The notes under the pieces are model-generated. The model was not told where the DNA came from. It saw only the letters and a program-made list of their open reading frames with translations, and did no database searches. Below are positions 43,492 to 51,417 of a stretch of DNA of 51,417 bases, one piece after another. Every line of letters starts with the position of its first letter. Position 1 is the first letter of the stretch. Location: the NCBI RefSeq assembly GCF_001439695.1, contig NZ_JYLL01000040.1, forward strand, positions 1 to 51,417, given 5' to 3'. This DNA is from Pseudomonas veronii (GTDB lineage Bacteria; Pseudomonadota; Gammaproteobacteria; Pseudomonadales; Pseudomonadaceae). A program made the position numbers and the translations under genes.

Positions 43492-44691
43492 TCAGTGTCT
43501 TTGGCTGACCAGGCGAGCCGAGTGGAGATCATAGACCACATCGGTAATCGACCCATCTCGAATGCGCTCAACCGCTTCATTGATCACATGCAGCGGCACC
43601 AGGAACCACTCCCTAGGTTTAACTGGATGGCCGAAGCGATCTTCGATGGTCAAGTCTAGCTGTGCTGCGCCGAACAGGCGGTGGAAGATGTTTTCCAGCC
43701 GGGTGCGGTTCAGGTTGTGAAGCTTGTAAGTTGCGACCACCTCCACATCGGCCAACAGGTAGGTGGCATCTTTCGCCGCCGCCGCGATACGCGTTTCCAC
43801 TCGGCCACCGGTTACGCCGATCTTGTGGATCAGCTCGCGGTGCTCGGCCACGTAGGGATGGTTGGACAGGCTGCGTAACACATAAATGGTGCCAGTCTCG
43901 ATGTCGTCCGGCTCGGTTATGTCGCTAAACAGTGGGCCAGAGTCTACTTTGATGATCCGAGACCCTGCACGTCCGTCACCGTCTTTATATAGCGCCCGCT
44001 GCAAGGATCGTAATAGCAGATCACTTTCTGTCTCATTGGAGTAGATGACCCGCAAACGCCCATTCGTCTCCGCATTTGGCGTCTTGTAGGTGTCTCCCAC
44101 CTCAGCGACATAGGCAATGAGCCCGCTCAGAATGAAAAAGTCCCCGACCTCGATGCTGGCGTTCTTGCCAAAGGGCTTGGTTACCCACAGTTTTTGCTTG
44201 AGGCCTGCTTCCACCTCGTCAAACAGTGGCTTAAAGCTCTCGAAGTCTTTACATGGGTTCCGGGCGGCAATTTCTTCTGCCGCCTTTATTGCCGCGCTGG
44301 AACGCACATGCCGCAGCACGGTGATGTCGTCCTGGTCGACAGACTCACTGCCGATGCCCAGCTCGGCGAGCAAGGCGTCCTCATCTAGGTCATTCACATT
44401 TACCGTGGCTACCGCAGCACCTGACAGTAGCCCGTGACTATCCAAGCCTGCCAATAGGGCTTGTGCTTCCGGTAGCTTGCGAAGCTGATCCAATCGAACA
44501 GCGTACAGGCGCTCGAAGATGTCGCGGTCTTCACCATGTAGTGGGGCGCGGCCATGGGTCTGATAGAAGCGCTGAATGTCCTCGAAACCAGCGATGATGC
44601 GTTCTTCGCGAGGGGTTCGAGTGGCTGTCTTTAGTGAGGGAACTTCTACCCCTAGCGCATTCAGTAGGTCGTCATCGTTCATCTTAGCCAT
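43492..44691 (-). CDS. GIY-YIG/T5orf172-domain protein of the defence operon
   Basis: A 399-residue protein. The first 250 residues form an uncharacterised region (NDDDLLNALGVEVP; a later DLDEDALLAELGIGSES stretch). The C-terminal domain is T5orf172, a GIY-YIG relative: TIYVLRSLSNHPYV, HKIGVTGGRVETRIAAA, then NRTRLENIFHRLF with the expected Glu (about residue 333) and VKPREWFLVPL. The GIY residues are altered (IYVLRS, KIGVTG) as in this subfamily, so nuclease activity is likely but not certain. The start MAKMNDDDLL overlaps the helicase stop by eight bases. Last gene of a four-gene minus-strand operon; it resembles Bacillus YeeC. Confidence 0.82.
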   Translation of the reverse strand: MAKMNDDDLLNALGVEVPSLKTATRTPREERIIAGFEDIQRFYQTHGRAPLHGEDRDIFERLYAVRLDQLRKLPEAQALLAGLDSHGLLSGAAVATVNVNDLDEDALLAELGIGSESVDQDDITVLRHVRSSAAIKAAEEIAARNPCKDFESFKPLFDEVEAGLKQKLWVTKPFGKNASIEVGDFFILSGLIAYVAEVGDTYKTPNAETNGRLRVIYSNETESDLLLRSLQRALYKDGDGRAGSRIIKVDSGPLFSDITEPDDIETGTIYVLRSLSNHPYVAEHRELIHKIGVTGGRVETRIAAAAKDATYLLADVEVVATYKLHNLNRTRLENIFHRLFGAAQLDLTIEDRFGHPVKPREWFLVPLHVINEAVERIRDGSITDVVYDLHSARLVSQRH

Positions 44692-46798
44692 TAGCGGATT
44701 CTCCCTGTGCCGCTTTGGCTTGGGCGCGGTACCGGGCGAACGCAACCACGCCTTCAGCCATTCGTTTCTCCCAGACATCGGCAGAGTTGATGTCTGGTAA
44801 CCGACCACGCTCGTTTTTGAACTGCAGGGCGCGCATTGCTAAGTCTCGTGCTTCGCTTTCAGGAATGCTCACCTTCTTGGCTGCAATGCTGGCCTGCACC
44901 TGACGCAGGGATTTTTCATCCATCGCCTTAGCCAGCACCGCATAGGCGGCTTCAAAAGGGTTGATGCGGTCGATCAGATCAATGTCTAGCTCGCGCACGT
45001 TGACGAATTTGCGCACGCCTTCCAGCAGAGACGTACTGCCTTGTAAGGCGCCACTCTCGCTGGAGTCGGTCTGAGCCAACATCAATTTGGCCTGTTGGGT
45101 AATGTTCATGGCCGCGATGGCATGCTGACGGATTGCTTCTTGGTCGACGTCGCTCAAGTCGGGGTAACGCTCGCGCACGATCTTGCCCATGCGCAGTTGG
45201 GTCAGCTCTTCGGGTAGGGTGTTTTCCTTGTCGAATAGGCCGCGTTCCAGCACGGTTTTGTCCTGCAGGAAGCTGGTTACCACCTCGTTCAAGTCTTCTT
45301 TGCAGATGCGCGTGGCTTCTGTGCTTTGCGGCGTGGTCAGACCGTTGATTTCGACATGGTACTGACCTGTGGTTTCATTCACACCCAGATTGGTGCCACC
45401 TGATTGATAGCCCTCACCACCGTTGTAAATGAAGCCTTCTTTCGGCCCAGTATCTTTCGGGGTGAACTCATAGCGCGGGGCAAGCACCTGTTCCATCAGT
45501 AGGCTGGCGGAAATGGCCTTAAGCATATCATTCACTGCTTCGGCTACAGCCGCTTGGTCGGCCATAGGCTCAGCGATCAAGTTGGTGAAGCGCGAGCGCT
45601 CCTTGCCCTCAGCATCACGCGTGGCGCGGCCGATGATTTGCACTATTTCGGTCAGGCTCGAACGGTAGCCGATGGTCAGCGCATGCTCGCACCAGATCCA
45701 GTCGAAGCCTTCCTTCGCCATGCCCAGTGCGATGATCACATCCACGTTGTCTCGGTTGTTCTTCTGCATAGGGTCCTTCAGTGCATTGAGCACTTTGGAG
45801 CGCCTGGACGCATCGCTGTCATCCACCAAGTCTGCCACTTTCAGCGTGCGACCGTCCTTGGCTTTGATGAGGTGGAAGCCGGTGGCAGGGTCGACACCCT
45901 GCCAATCACCCAGCGCACTCATAATTTCGTTGACCTCGCGCTCCTTGTCTTTGAGGCTTTCACGCGCAGCGGGATGAGGAATATGTACGATAGTTTTCAG
46001 CACTGGGTCCAGCACCTTGGCGACAGCATCCACATACTTGCCTGTGTAGAAGAAGTAGCCGATGTCCAGCGACTTGAGCCAGCGGTAGCCGTTGAGCTGT
46101 TCGTAGTAGGTGTAAGTCACCGTCTCAAACCTGCTTTCTTCCGCCGGCGCCAGCACAGCTTCGCTATCGCCACGAAAATAAGAGCCTGTCATGGCGACCA
46201 AATGCACTTTATCGCGACTGATAAACGCACTTAGCTGTCCACCCAACTTGTTGTCCGGGTTAGCGGAAACGTGGTGGAACTCATCGATGGCGATCAGGCG
46301 GTTGTCGAAAGCTTCGATACCCAACTCTTCCACGGCAAAACGGAAGGTGGCATGGGTGCAGACCAATATTTTGTCGGGGCTATTCAGGAAAGCGCGTACG
46401 GCCTCGACCTTGGTCTTGGCCACTCGCGGCTCGTCAATGCCTGGTGCATTGCATAGGTTCCACTGCGGAGCTACTTGCCAGTCCCAGTAAAAACCAAACT
46501 TGCTCAGCGGCTCATCGGCGAAACTACCGCCAATGGAGCGCTCCGGCACCACGACAATTGCCTGTTGCAAGTCCTGGTTATGTAGCTTATCCAGCGCTAT
46601 AAACATCAGGGCACGGGACTTACCTGATGCTGGGGGCGACTTGATCAGCAAGTACTGTTCGCCGCGCTTGGCATAGGCACGTTCCTGCATGGTACGCATG
46701 CCCAACTCATTGGCCTTGCTGGAGGCGCCAGTGTGCGCTGTAGCAATGGATACCGACGGCACCGTGTAGCTGTTGGTCGGGTTGGTACTGTTAGTCAC
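44684..46798 (-). CDS. SF2 DEAD/DEAH-box helicase of the defence operon
   Basis: A 704-residue superfamily 2 helicase or translocase. Motif I is SPPASGKSR (residues 54-62, Gly59-Lys60-Ser61), motif II is DEFH (residues 172-175), and motif III is TGS (about residue 204). Motif VI is QIIGRATRD in the second RecA-like domain. The C-terminal 250 residues are helical and unique to this group. There is no nuclease motif I can see. The start is the GTG at 46798, read as GTGA overlapping the stop of the nuclease gene by four bases. The closest known counterpart I can name is YeeB of Bacillus subtilis. It probably moves along DNA for the neighbouring nucleases. Confidence 0.85.
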   Translation of the reverse strand: MTNSTNPTNSYTVPSVSIATAHTGASSKANELGMRTMQERAYAKRGEQYLLIKSPPASGKSRALMFIALDKLHNQDLQQAIVVVPERSIGGSFADEPLSKFGFYWDWQVAPQWNLCNAPGIDEPRVAKTKVEAVRAFLNSPDKILVCTHATFRFAVEELGIEAFDNRLIAIDEFHHVSANPDNKLGGQLSAFISRDKVHLVAMTGSYFRGDSEAVLAPAEESRFETVTYTYYEQLNGYRWLKSLDIGYFFYTGKYVDAVAKVLDPVLKTIVHIPHPAARESLKDKEREVNEIMSALGDWQGVDPATGFHLIKAKDGRTLKVADLVDDSDASRRSKVLNALKDPMQKNNRDNVDVIIALGMAKEGFDWIWCEHALTIGYRSSLTEIVQIIGRATRDAEGKERSRFTNLIAEPMADQAAVAEAVNDMLKAISASLLMEQVLAPRYEFTPKDTGPKEGFIYNGGEGYQSGGTNLGVNETTGQYHVEINGLTTPQSTEATRICKEDLNEVVTSFLQDKTVLERGLFDKENTLPEELTQLRMGKIVRERYPDLSDVDQEAIRQHAIAAMNITQQAKLMLAQTDSSESGALQGSTSLLEGVRKFVNVRELDIDLIDRINPFEAAYAVLAKAMDEKSLRQVQASIAAKKVSIPESEARDLAMRALQFKNERGRLPDINSADVWEKRMAEGVVAFARYRAQAKAAQGESANG

Positions 46799-47856
46799 TG
46801 TGATTCATCCTCCATGAGGGTGCCGTCGCCTGCAAGTTCACGTTCAATCTGTTCAATGCTGGGCAGGCTGGTTTGCAATTCGGCAGGTAGCGATTCGAGC
46901 AATTTGTACTCGGCAATGCCCATGGGCTGAGTCTTATCGCCCAGCGCATATTCGGCCACGATCTTGTTTTTGCTCTTGCAGAGTAAAAGGCCGATGGTGG
47001 GGGTGTCGTGTTCACCTTTGACCTGGCGATCCACAGCCGTCATATAAAACCCAAGCTGGCCTAGGTGCTCGGGCTTGAACTTGCCGGCCTTGAGTTCGAT
47101 CACCACATAGCAGCGCAGCTTGAGGTGGTAGAACAGCAAGTCGATGAAGAACTCGTCACCACCTACATCCAGCAGTACCTGCCGCCCGACAAATGCAAAG
47201 CCTGCGCCCAGTTCCAATAGAAACTCGGTGACGTGCTTGACTAGGGCATGTTCGATCTCGCGCTCTTGCGCTTCATCGCGCAGACCTAGGAAGTCAAAAC
47301 GATAAGGATCTTTCAGCGACTCGCGGGCCAGGTCGGACTGCGCCTTGGGCAAGCTGATATCGAAGTTAGTGACCGCTGCACCACTGCGCTCCAGCAGGCG
47401 GGTTTCGATATGGATGTTCAGCACATTACGCGACCAACCATGCACAACCGCGCTCTGGGCATAGGCCAGACGCTGCTGTGGGTCTTTCAGCTTGGTCAGC
47501 AACACCAGGTTATGCCCCCAGGGCAATTGTCCAACAGCCTGTTGGACAATTGCGGCATCCGGCCAAGCCTCCGCAAAGGCTCGCATATACATTAGGTTGG
47601 CACGGGAAAATCCCTTCATCTCAGGAAAGGCGGTACGCAAGTCGTGTGCCAGTCTCTCGATCACCTTGGCACCCCAGCCCTGCTGTGCCTGCCGGGTCAA
47701 AATATCTTTGCCGATCCGCCAGTACAGGTACACCAGTTCGCGGTTTACAGCCAGCGTGGCACGCTGTTGGGCTTTGTGGATGCGGCTTTTGAGGTCGGCC
47801 AGCCACTCGCCGTAGCCCTCGGGTGGGGTTGTCAGGCTAGCAGAGGTGTCGCTCAT
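46795..47856 (-). CDS. YhcG/DUF1016-type PD-(D/E)XK nuclease
   Basis: A 353-residue protein. The N-terminal DUF1016 region (YGEWLADLKSRIHKAQQRATLAVNRELVYLYWRIGKDI; later FPEMKGFSRANLMYMRAFAEAW) is followed by a PD-(D/E)XK nuclease. Its active site is visible as Asp239 in FFIDLLFYH, Glu254-Leu-Lys256 in VVIELKAGKF, with Gln267 in LGQLGFYM. Such YhcG-type genes often accompany type I restriction genes. Here it stands between the methyltransferase and helicase genes and overlaps both by four bases. It is the best candidate for the cutting enzyme of the system. Confidence 0.88.
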   Translation of the reverse strand: MSDTSASLTTPPEGYGEWLADLKSRIHKAQQRATLAVNRELVYLYWRIGKDILTRQAQQGWGAKVIERLAHDLRTAFPEMKGFSRANLMYMRAFAEAWPDAAIVQQAVGQLPWGHNLVLLTKLKDPQQRLAYAQSAVVHGWSRNVLNIHIETRLLERSGAAVTNFDISLPKAQSDLARESLKDPYRFDFLGLRDEAQEREIEHALVKHVTEFLLELGAGFAFVGRQVLLDVGGDEFFIDLLFYHLKLRCYVVIELKAGKFKPEHLGQLGFYMTAVDRQVKGEHDTPTIGLLLCKSKNKIVAEYALGDKTQPMGIAEYKLLESLPAELQTSLPSIEQIERELAGDGTLMEDESQ

Positions 47857-50645
47857 GCCATCTTTCCTCGTGGTTTTTTCGGCGTGGCCTTCGCTGTATC
47901 AGCTGTCATCTTGGTGTAGAGGTCAAACAGCTTTTCCAGCCGTTCGGTGTCGTTTCTAAAGCGACGGCCGATGTAGATACGCTCCAGCACTTCATCGTTG
48001 CGTTCATGGGCGTGCCGCAGGTTGTCCGGCATGGACTCTGGATCGTATAGGTCGGCAATGGTGGCAGGAAAATGCGCTTCGCGAGCCAGAAGAATGTCCT
48101 CGGCACTGCGGGTCAGATCGGCCTTGTTCTGCTCGGTAAGCAGTGGGGCGGGAAAGGTGTTCCAGCAGAGTGTATTTGTAAATCTGTAATCTGTTCTCAT
48201 CCGTGCACAAACGGCGGATACCCAAGAAAGCATCATGCGAGAAACCACGATACTTAGTACCCAGATTTCCGCACAGGGCATTCCGAAGGCAAGATTCGAG
48301 ATTGCGACCTCTGCAGGCAGTAAATCTGCAGGTAGATATGCTCGATTCTCAGAGCTTGTTACAGGAACACAGATCGAAGGTACGCTTGGTAGTGGCTTAC
48401 GCTCATCGAATCTATAAGCCCAATTTGCCGCTTTTCTAGTTGCCAATTTGGTACTGAGCAACCGAAACGAACGGACTTTAGCAACTCGATCAGCGACCGA
48501 GTTGATTGACATCGCGTTGTCAACATCTTCATCTTCAATCCAGATGCAAAACCTACTTGCCCCCCGAATCAGCTCCAATGACCCAATAAAGGGTCGAATG
48601 AATTGCTTGGCTTGACTTTCATTAAGCCCCATTTCTTTCAAATCGGCTCTGTCCAGAAGTAGATGACCGCCGTCAGTAGGGGAGTTCCCGCGCTCAAACT
48701 CAGGCAGTCCTGCAATCTGCTTTCGGGTTGCCTCGATTATTATATTGGAGCCTGGAATTAGGTAGGCATTGATGGTCGGCACCTCTCGTAAAACAGAGTT
48801 TTCTTGTGCGTCAGAGTGGTAGAGTTTTTTTACGCCAGTTTTGCACAATGCAATCCCAACGATAACAACGGTAACTCCAGCATTATGACTAGCCAGGTTT
48901 CTCCAGTTAAATGAGGTGTGAGCAAAATTGATCTCATACCCAACGCCAAATACAAGAGGCCATAGGATGGACGCCTGTTGCCCCTGACAAATAGAATTGG
49001 TTGCCACAAATCCCGCCGAGGAACTTGCCTGAGATCGGAAGTCGGATGCTTTTAAAAACCATCCCGCAACATAATCTAAAGATCTCCAGTTTGGAGTGAG
49101 GTGTCCGAAGACGGCCTCAAGATCTGATTTCTGTTCTTCGGTTTGCCGCTTGCTTCCTAGATATGGTGGATTTCCACAAATGTAAGTCTCGCCGCCTTCA
49201 TTCACGAAGTCTATTTCTGTTTGATTGAGCGGCGTTCCGAATAGGTCATCGGCAAGCACTTTGACCCCTGTCCCTGTTGGGGGACAGATGCTCAACCAGT
49301 CCAAGCGCAGCGCATTTCCGCAGACAATCCAGTTCTGCGCATTCAAGGGTAGGAACTCGGCTAGGGCATCCTGCTGACCGCGATACAACACATCGCACTG
49401 AAACTCGGCGATGATCAGCGCTAGCCGGGCAATCTCTGCCGGAAAGTCGCGTAATTCAATACCGCGAAAGTTGGTCAACGGAATTTCCGATTTATTGTTG
49501 GCCTCGCCGCGACAGCGATTGATCTCTGCCTCGATCTCGCGCATCTGTTTGTAAGCAATGACCAAGAAGTTTCCAGAGCCACAGGCGGGGTCAAATACCC
49601 GGATACGCGCCATACGTTTGCGGAGGTTCAGCAGTTTGGCCTTATTGTCACCGGCAGCTTCCAGCTGTGCACGCAGGCCATCCAGAAATAGAGGGTTCAG
49701 CACCTTCAGGATGTTGGGCACACTGGTGTAGTGCATACCCAGTGCACCGCGCTCTTCATCATCGGCTACGGCCTGGATCATGCTGCCGAAGATATCGGGA
49801 TTAATTTTTTGCCAGTTCAGTTTACCAGCGTGCAGCAGGTAAGTACGCGCCATGCGCGTAAAGCGAGGCGCTTCAGTACTGCCGGAGAATAGGCCGCCGT
49901 TGACATACGGGAACTTGTCTGCCCAGCTAGGTAAGCGTGATTGCGCACTGGCGCGATCTTCACGCTTGACGTTCATAGCGCGAAAAATTTCCGAAAGCAC
50001 CTGATCAGTGTTGGATCCGTCACGCTCGCTGAACTGCTCTACCGTTTTGGTAAACAGCCCATCACCATTGAAGATGTCGGTGTCTTCGGCAAAAAAGCAG
50101 AACACCAGCCGCGCCATAAAGTGGTTCATATCAGCGCGGCGCTCGGCTTTGGCCCAGTCCGGATTCTCATTCAGCAGTTCGACGTACAGCTTGTTCAGGC
50201 GGCTGGTGGCGCGCACGTCGATGGGGTTGTCCTTGATCTCCTTAATGGTGGAGATACCGGCCAAGGGCAACAAGAAGCCGAAGTGATTGGGGAGGTCCTG
50301 GTAATCGCAGGTGATGGTTTCACCTGTAATTAGCTCTTCGGCCTCCAGTATTTGCCCGTCGGTAGCAAGGATGAACTTGGCTTTGGCTTTTGTGGTGGCC
50401 GGGCTGGCGCGCAATGACTTGAGCGTTTCGCCCACGCTACCAGACTCGCATGAGGCGATATGAATGTTGCTGCGCAGTAGCACGCCGCCAGGCACGTCGG
50501 AAGCGTTGTTGTTGCCGGCACGCAAGCGTTTGAGGGCTGTTTCCTTATTGCCAAAAGCAGCCAGGAAGACAAACGGAAACTCCGCCGCGTCAAAAGGCTC
50601 AAGGGCTAGGTCCGAAATAGCGGACTCAATTTCTACTGCATTCAT
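47853..50645 (-). CDS. MmeI/YeeA-like DNA adenine methyltransferase
   Basis: A 930-residue N6-adenine DNA methyltransferase. The SAM site is FDPACGSGNFLVIAYKQMRE (motif I, about residues 351-370), and the catalytic motif IV is GNPPYLGSKR (NPPY at 492-495). Layout follows MmeI: N-terminal domain, helical spacer (residues about 140-320), methylase (about 320-600) and a target-recognition plus C-terminal region. The N-terminal domain shows no clear D...ExK site, so unlike MmeI it probably lacks its own nuclease, as in Bacillus YeeA/DnmA. The stretch coding for residues about 465-820 is richer in A+T than the flanks, as expected for swapped recognition domains. The ribosome site before the ATG at 50645 is weak (AGTGGT). 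Confidence 0.87.
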   Translation of the reverse strand: MNAVEIESAISDLALEPFDAAEFPFVFLAAFGNKETALKRLRAGNNNASDVPGGVLLRSNIHIASCESGSVGETLKSLRASPATTKAKAKFILATDGQILEAEELITGETITCDYQDLPNHFGFLLPLAGISTIKEIKDNPIDVRATSRLNKLYVELLNENPDWAKAERRADMNHFMARLVFCFFAEDTDIFNGDGLFTKTVEQFSERDGSNTDQVLSEIFRAMNVKREDRASAQSRLPSWADKFPYVNGGLFSGSTEAPRFTRMARTYLLHAGKLNWQKINPDIFGSMIQAVADDEERGALGMHYTSVPNILKVLNPLFLDGLRAQLEAAGDNKAKLLNLRKRMARIRVFDPACGSGNFLVIAYKQMREIEAEINRCRGEANNKSEIPLTNFRGIELRDFPAEIARLALIIAEFQCDVLYRGQQDALAEFLPLNAQNWIVCGNALRLDWLSICPPTGTGVKVLADDLFGTPLNQTEIDFVNEGGETYICGNPPYLGSKRQTEEQKSDLEAVFGHLTPNWRSLDYVAGWFLKASDFRSQASSSAGFVATNSICQGQQASILWPLVFGVGYEINFAHTSFNWRNLASHNAGVTVVIVGIALCKTGVKKLYHSDAQENSVLREVPTINAYLIPGSNIIIEATRKQIAGLPEFERGNSPTDGGHLLLDRADLKEMGLNESQAKQFIRPFIGSLELIRGASRFCIWIEDEDVDNAMSINSVADRVAKVRSFRLLSTKLATRKAANWAYRFDERKPLPSVPSICVPVTSSENRAYLPADLLPAEVAISNLAFGMPCAEIWVLSIVVSRMMLSWVSAVCARMRTDYRFTNTLCWNTFPAPLLTEQNKADLTRSAEDILLAREAHFPATIADLYDPESMPDNLRHAHERNDEVLERIYIGRRFRNDTERLEKLFDLYTKMTADTAKATPKKPRGKMA

Positions 50646-51302
50646 GATTTACCACTGTCCAGATCGCGTATGCACGAGTACGGCGAATTAAGCCGTTAAT
50701 TTTGCGGATGATGGCTAGACCACTTGAGGGCTTCAACCTTCGTGCCGGCCACGGTCTGACATGATAACCCCGATAGCCTCGAACAAGGTCGTATCGCGTA
50801 CAGCGACAGCGGAGCTACTGGGTTGGCGCGGGCTGCATTTACATTTTGGCTGGGCGCAGAGCGAATCAAGGGTTTGTTACGACTCCCAGCTCTCTAGGGC
50901 AAGGACTCAGCTCCCTTCAACCGTTTGAAGCGGACTGAATTTCGCCAAAAAGGTAGGGACGCTTCTATCCCTACCTCCCGACGCCACACGGAGTGACAGC
51001 TTGCGGATCATCGTTGAAAATTCGGTTGAGCGGGTAGACCGTATCCACCCAAACCATGACTTGGAAAGGGATTAGATTGATGTGAATCAAGGACCGGACA
51101 CTAATGACCCTCGGATCGGATGTCATTATTGAGGGTTCTGCCCGACGAAAAAGCGGTTAGCCCAACCACAAAAAAGCCGGTCAAATGCCGTGCAAAAATC
51201 ACTAAAAGTGGGGGGGGGGATCTGAGCGCTTTCTTAAACACATAACTTATTGTTTTTCAAACACCCACATCAATAAAAAGCTAACCACAAGCCTAATGCC
51301 AG
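50646..51302. other. Gene-poor region upstream of the defence operon
   Basis: No convincing reading frame on either strand. It must hold the promoter of the methyltransferase operon, but no clear -35/-10 pair stands out. It contains a minus-strand terminator-like hairpin (50947-50976) and a run of ten G residues (51210-51219). Composition is mixed, with an AT-rich end near the IS element. Confidence 0.6.
50947..50976 (-). terminator. Terminator-like hairpin, minus strand
   Basis: AGGTAGGGA (50951-50959) and TCCCTACCT (50968-50976) form a 9-bp stem with an 8-base loop. On the minus strand it is followed by TTTTT. It lies about 300 bases before the methyltransferase start, on the same strand, so it could stop transcription coming from the IS element or act as an attenuator of the operon. 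Confidence 0.65.
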
Positions 51303-51326
51303 TCAGTTAAGCTGACTGGCATTTTT
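51296..51326 (+). terminator. Hairpin overlapping the IS end
   Basis: ATGCCAGTCAG and CTGACTGGCAT pair over 11 bp with a five-base loop, followed on the plus strand by TTTTTATTT. Such a hairpin in an IS end can stop outside transcription from entering the element. Confidence 0.7.
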
Positions 51327-51417
51327 ATTTCTGATCGGATACTTCGGTGATTTCAGCCGAATCGCCCGAGGATAAACGCGCTCCTCACGTCGATGCGGCA
51401 GCACGTAGTGCGGCGCT
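51303..51417 (-). CDS. IS4-family transposase, C-terminal fragment (cut by window edge)
   Basis: Thirty-seven codons before a TGA stop at 51303-51305. The visible residues include RREERVYPRAIRLKSPKYP, which matches the basic P-R-x-(V/I)-(K/R) tail of IS4-group transposases. The stop codon lies inside the putative inverted repeat. The catalytic part is outside the window, so integrity cannot be judged. Confidence 0.6.
   Translation of the reverse strand, partial: APHYVLPHRREERVYPRAIRLKSPKYPIRNKNASQLN

Larger units (their letters stand above)
51294..51417. mobile_element. End of an IS4-family insertion sequence
   Basis: The sequence TAATGCCAGTCAGTTAAG beginning at 51294 closely resembles the terminal inverted repeat of E. 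coli IS4 as I remember it, and it meets the last codons of a transposase-like reading frame. The element extends off the right edge. From memory, exact IS name unknown. Confidence 0.6.

Noticed and set aside
43492..50645. BREX, DISARM or classical type I restriction system
   Set aside because: No pglZ, brxC, drmA/drmB or hsdS-type gene is present, and the helicase lacks an HsdR-like nuclease domain.
1..51417. CRISPR array
   Set aside because: The repeats seen are dispersed inverted REP pairs of unequal spacing, not direct repeats with regular spacers, and no cas genes are present.

Overview
The window looks like a chromosomal segment of a Pseudomonas fluorescens-group bacterium. The evidence is high-GC Pseudomonas codon use, gene orders known from Pseudomonas chromosomes (leuS-lptE-holA; lipA-lipB-ybeD-dacA-rlpA-mltB-rodA-mrdA-rlmH-rsfS-nadD-proA; mpl-ubiX; eatR//exaC-like-eat-eutBC), and many extragenic REP/REPIN palindromes of the GTGGGAGGGGGCTTGCCCCC type. 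Species-level assignment is inference.

Layout. 1-126: apparent outer end of an insertion sequence that cuts a REPIN. 177-6367: YdcF/DUF218 protein, a small unknown gene, leuS, lptE, holA and arfA (with an internal transcript-processing hairpin). 6429-8816: an MltB-type lytic transglycosylase converging on an LdcA-type carboxypeptidase. 8968-20370 (all minus strand): lipoate synthesis (lipB, lipA, ybeD), then cell-elongation and septal wall genes (dacA, rlpA, mltB, rodA, mrdA), then rlmH, rsfS, nadD, proA. 20545-28114: housekeeping and accessory genes, including a DedA-PAP2 fusion, a CidA/LrgB pair, a MaoC hydratase and a lipoprotein joining 11 MORN repeats to a C13 (caspase-like) peptidase. 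28107-30082: ubiX and mpl.

30278-31354 holds an unrecognised, lower-GC gene with a good match to an HrpL-dependent hrp box and an N-terminus fitting type III secretion rules; I call it a candidate type III effector. It lies between mpl and eatR, which as I recall are adjacent in P. aeruginosa. 31566-39192 is the ethanolamine catabolism locus: the sigma-54 activator EatR, divergent from an aldehyde dehydrogenase preceded by two upstream repeats and a -24/-12 promoter, then the permease eat and the ammonia-lyase eutBC. 39285-42166 holds a GNAT acetyltransferase, DedA, MtfA and ppa with a strong terminator. An S24-type repressor and a possible small RNA follow.

43492-50645 is a foreign-looking four-gene minus-strand operon: a MmeI/YeeA-like DNA methyltransferase, a YhcG/DUF1016 PD-(D/E)XK nuclease, an SF2 helicase and a GIY-YIG/T5orf172 protein, with overlapping start and stop codons throughout. 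It resembles the Bacillus yeeABC set with an added nuclease gene and is the best candidate here for an incompletely described phage-defence (restriction-like) system. The right edge holds about 650 bases without genes and then the transposase tail and end of an IS4-type element, which supports a mobile, accessory setting.
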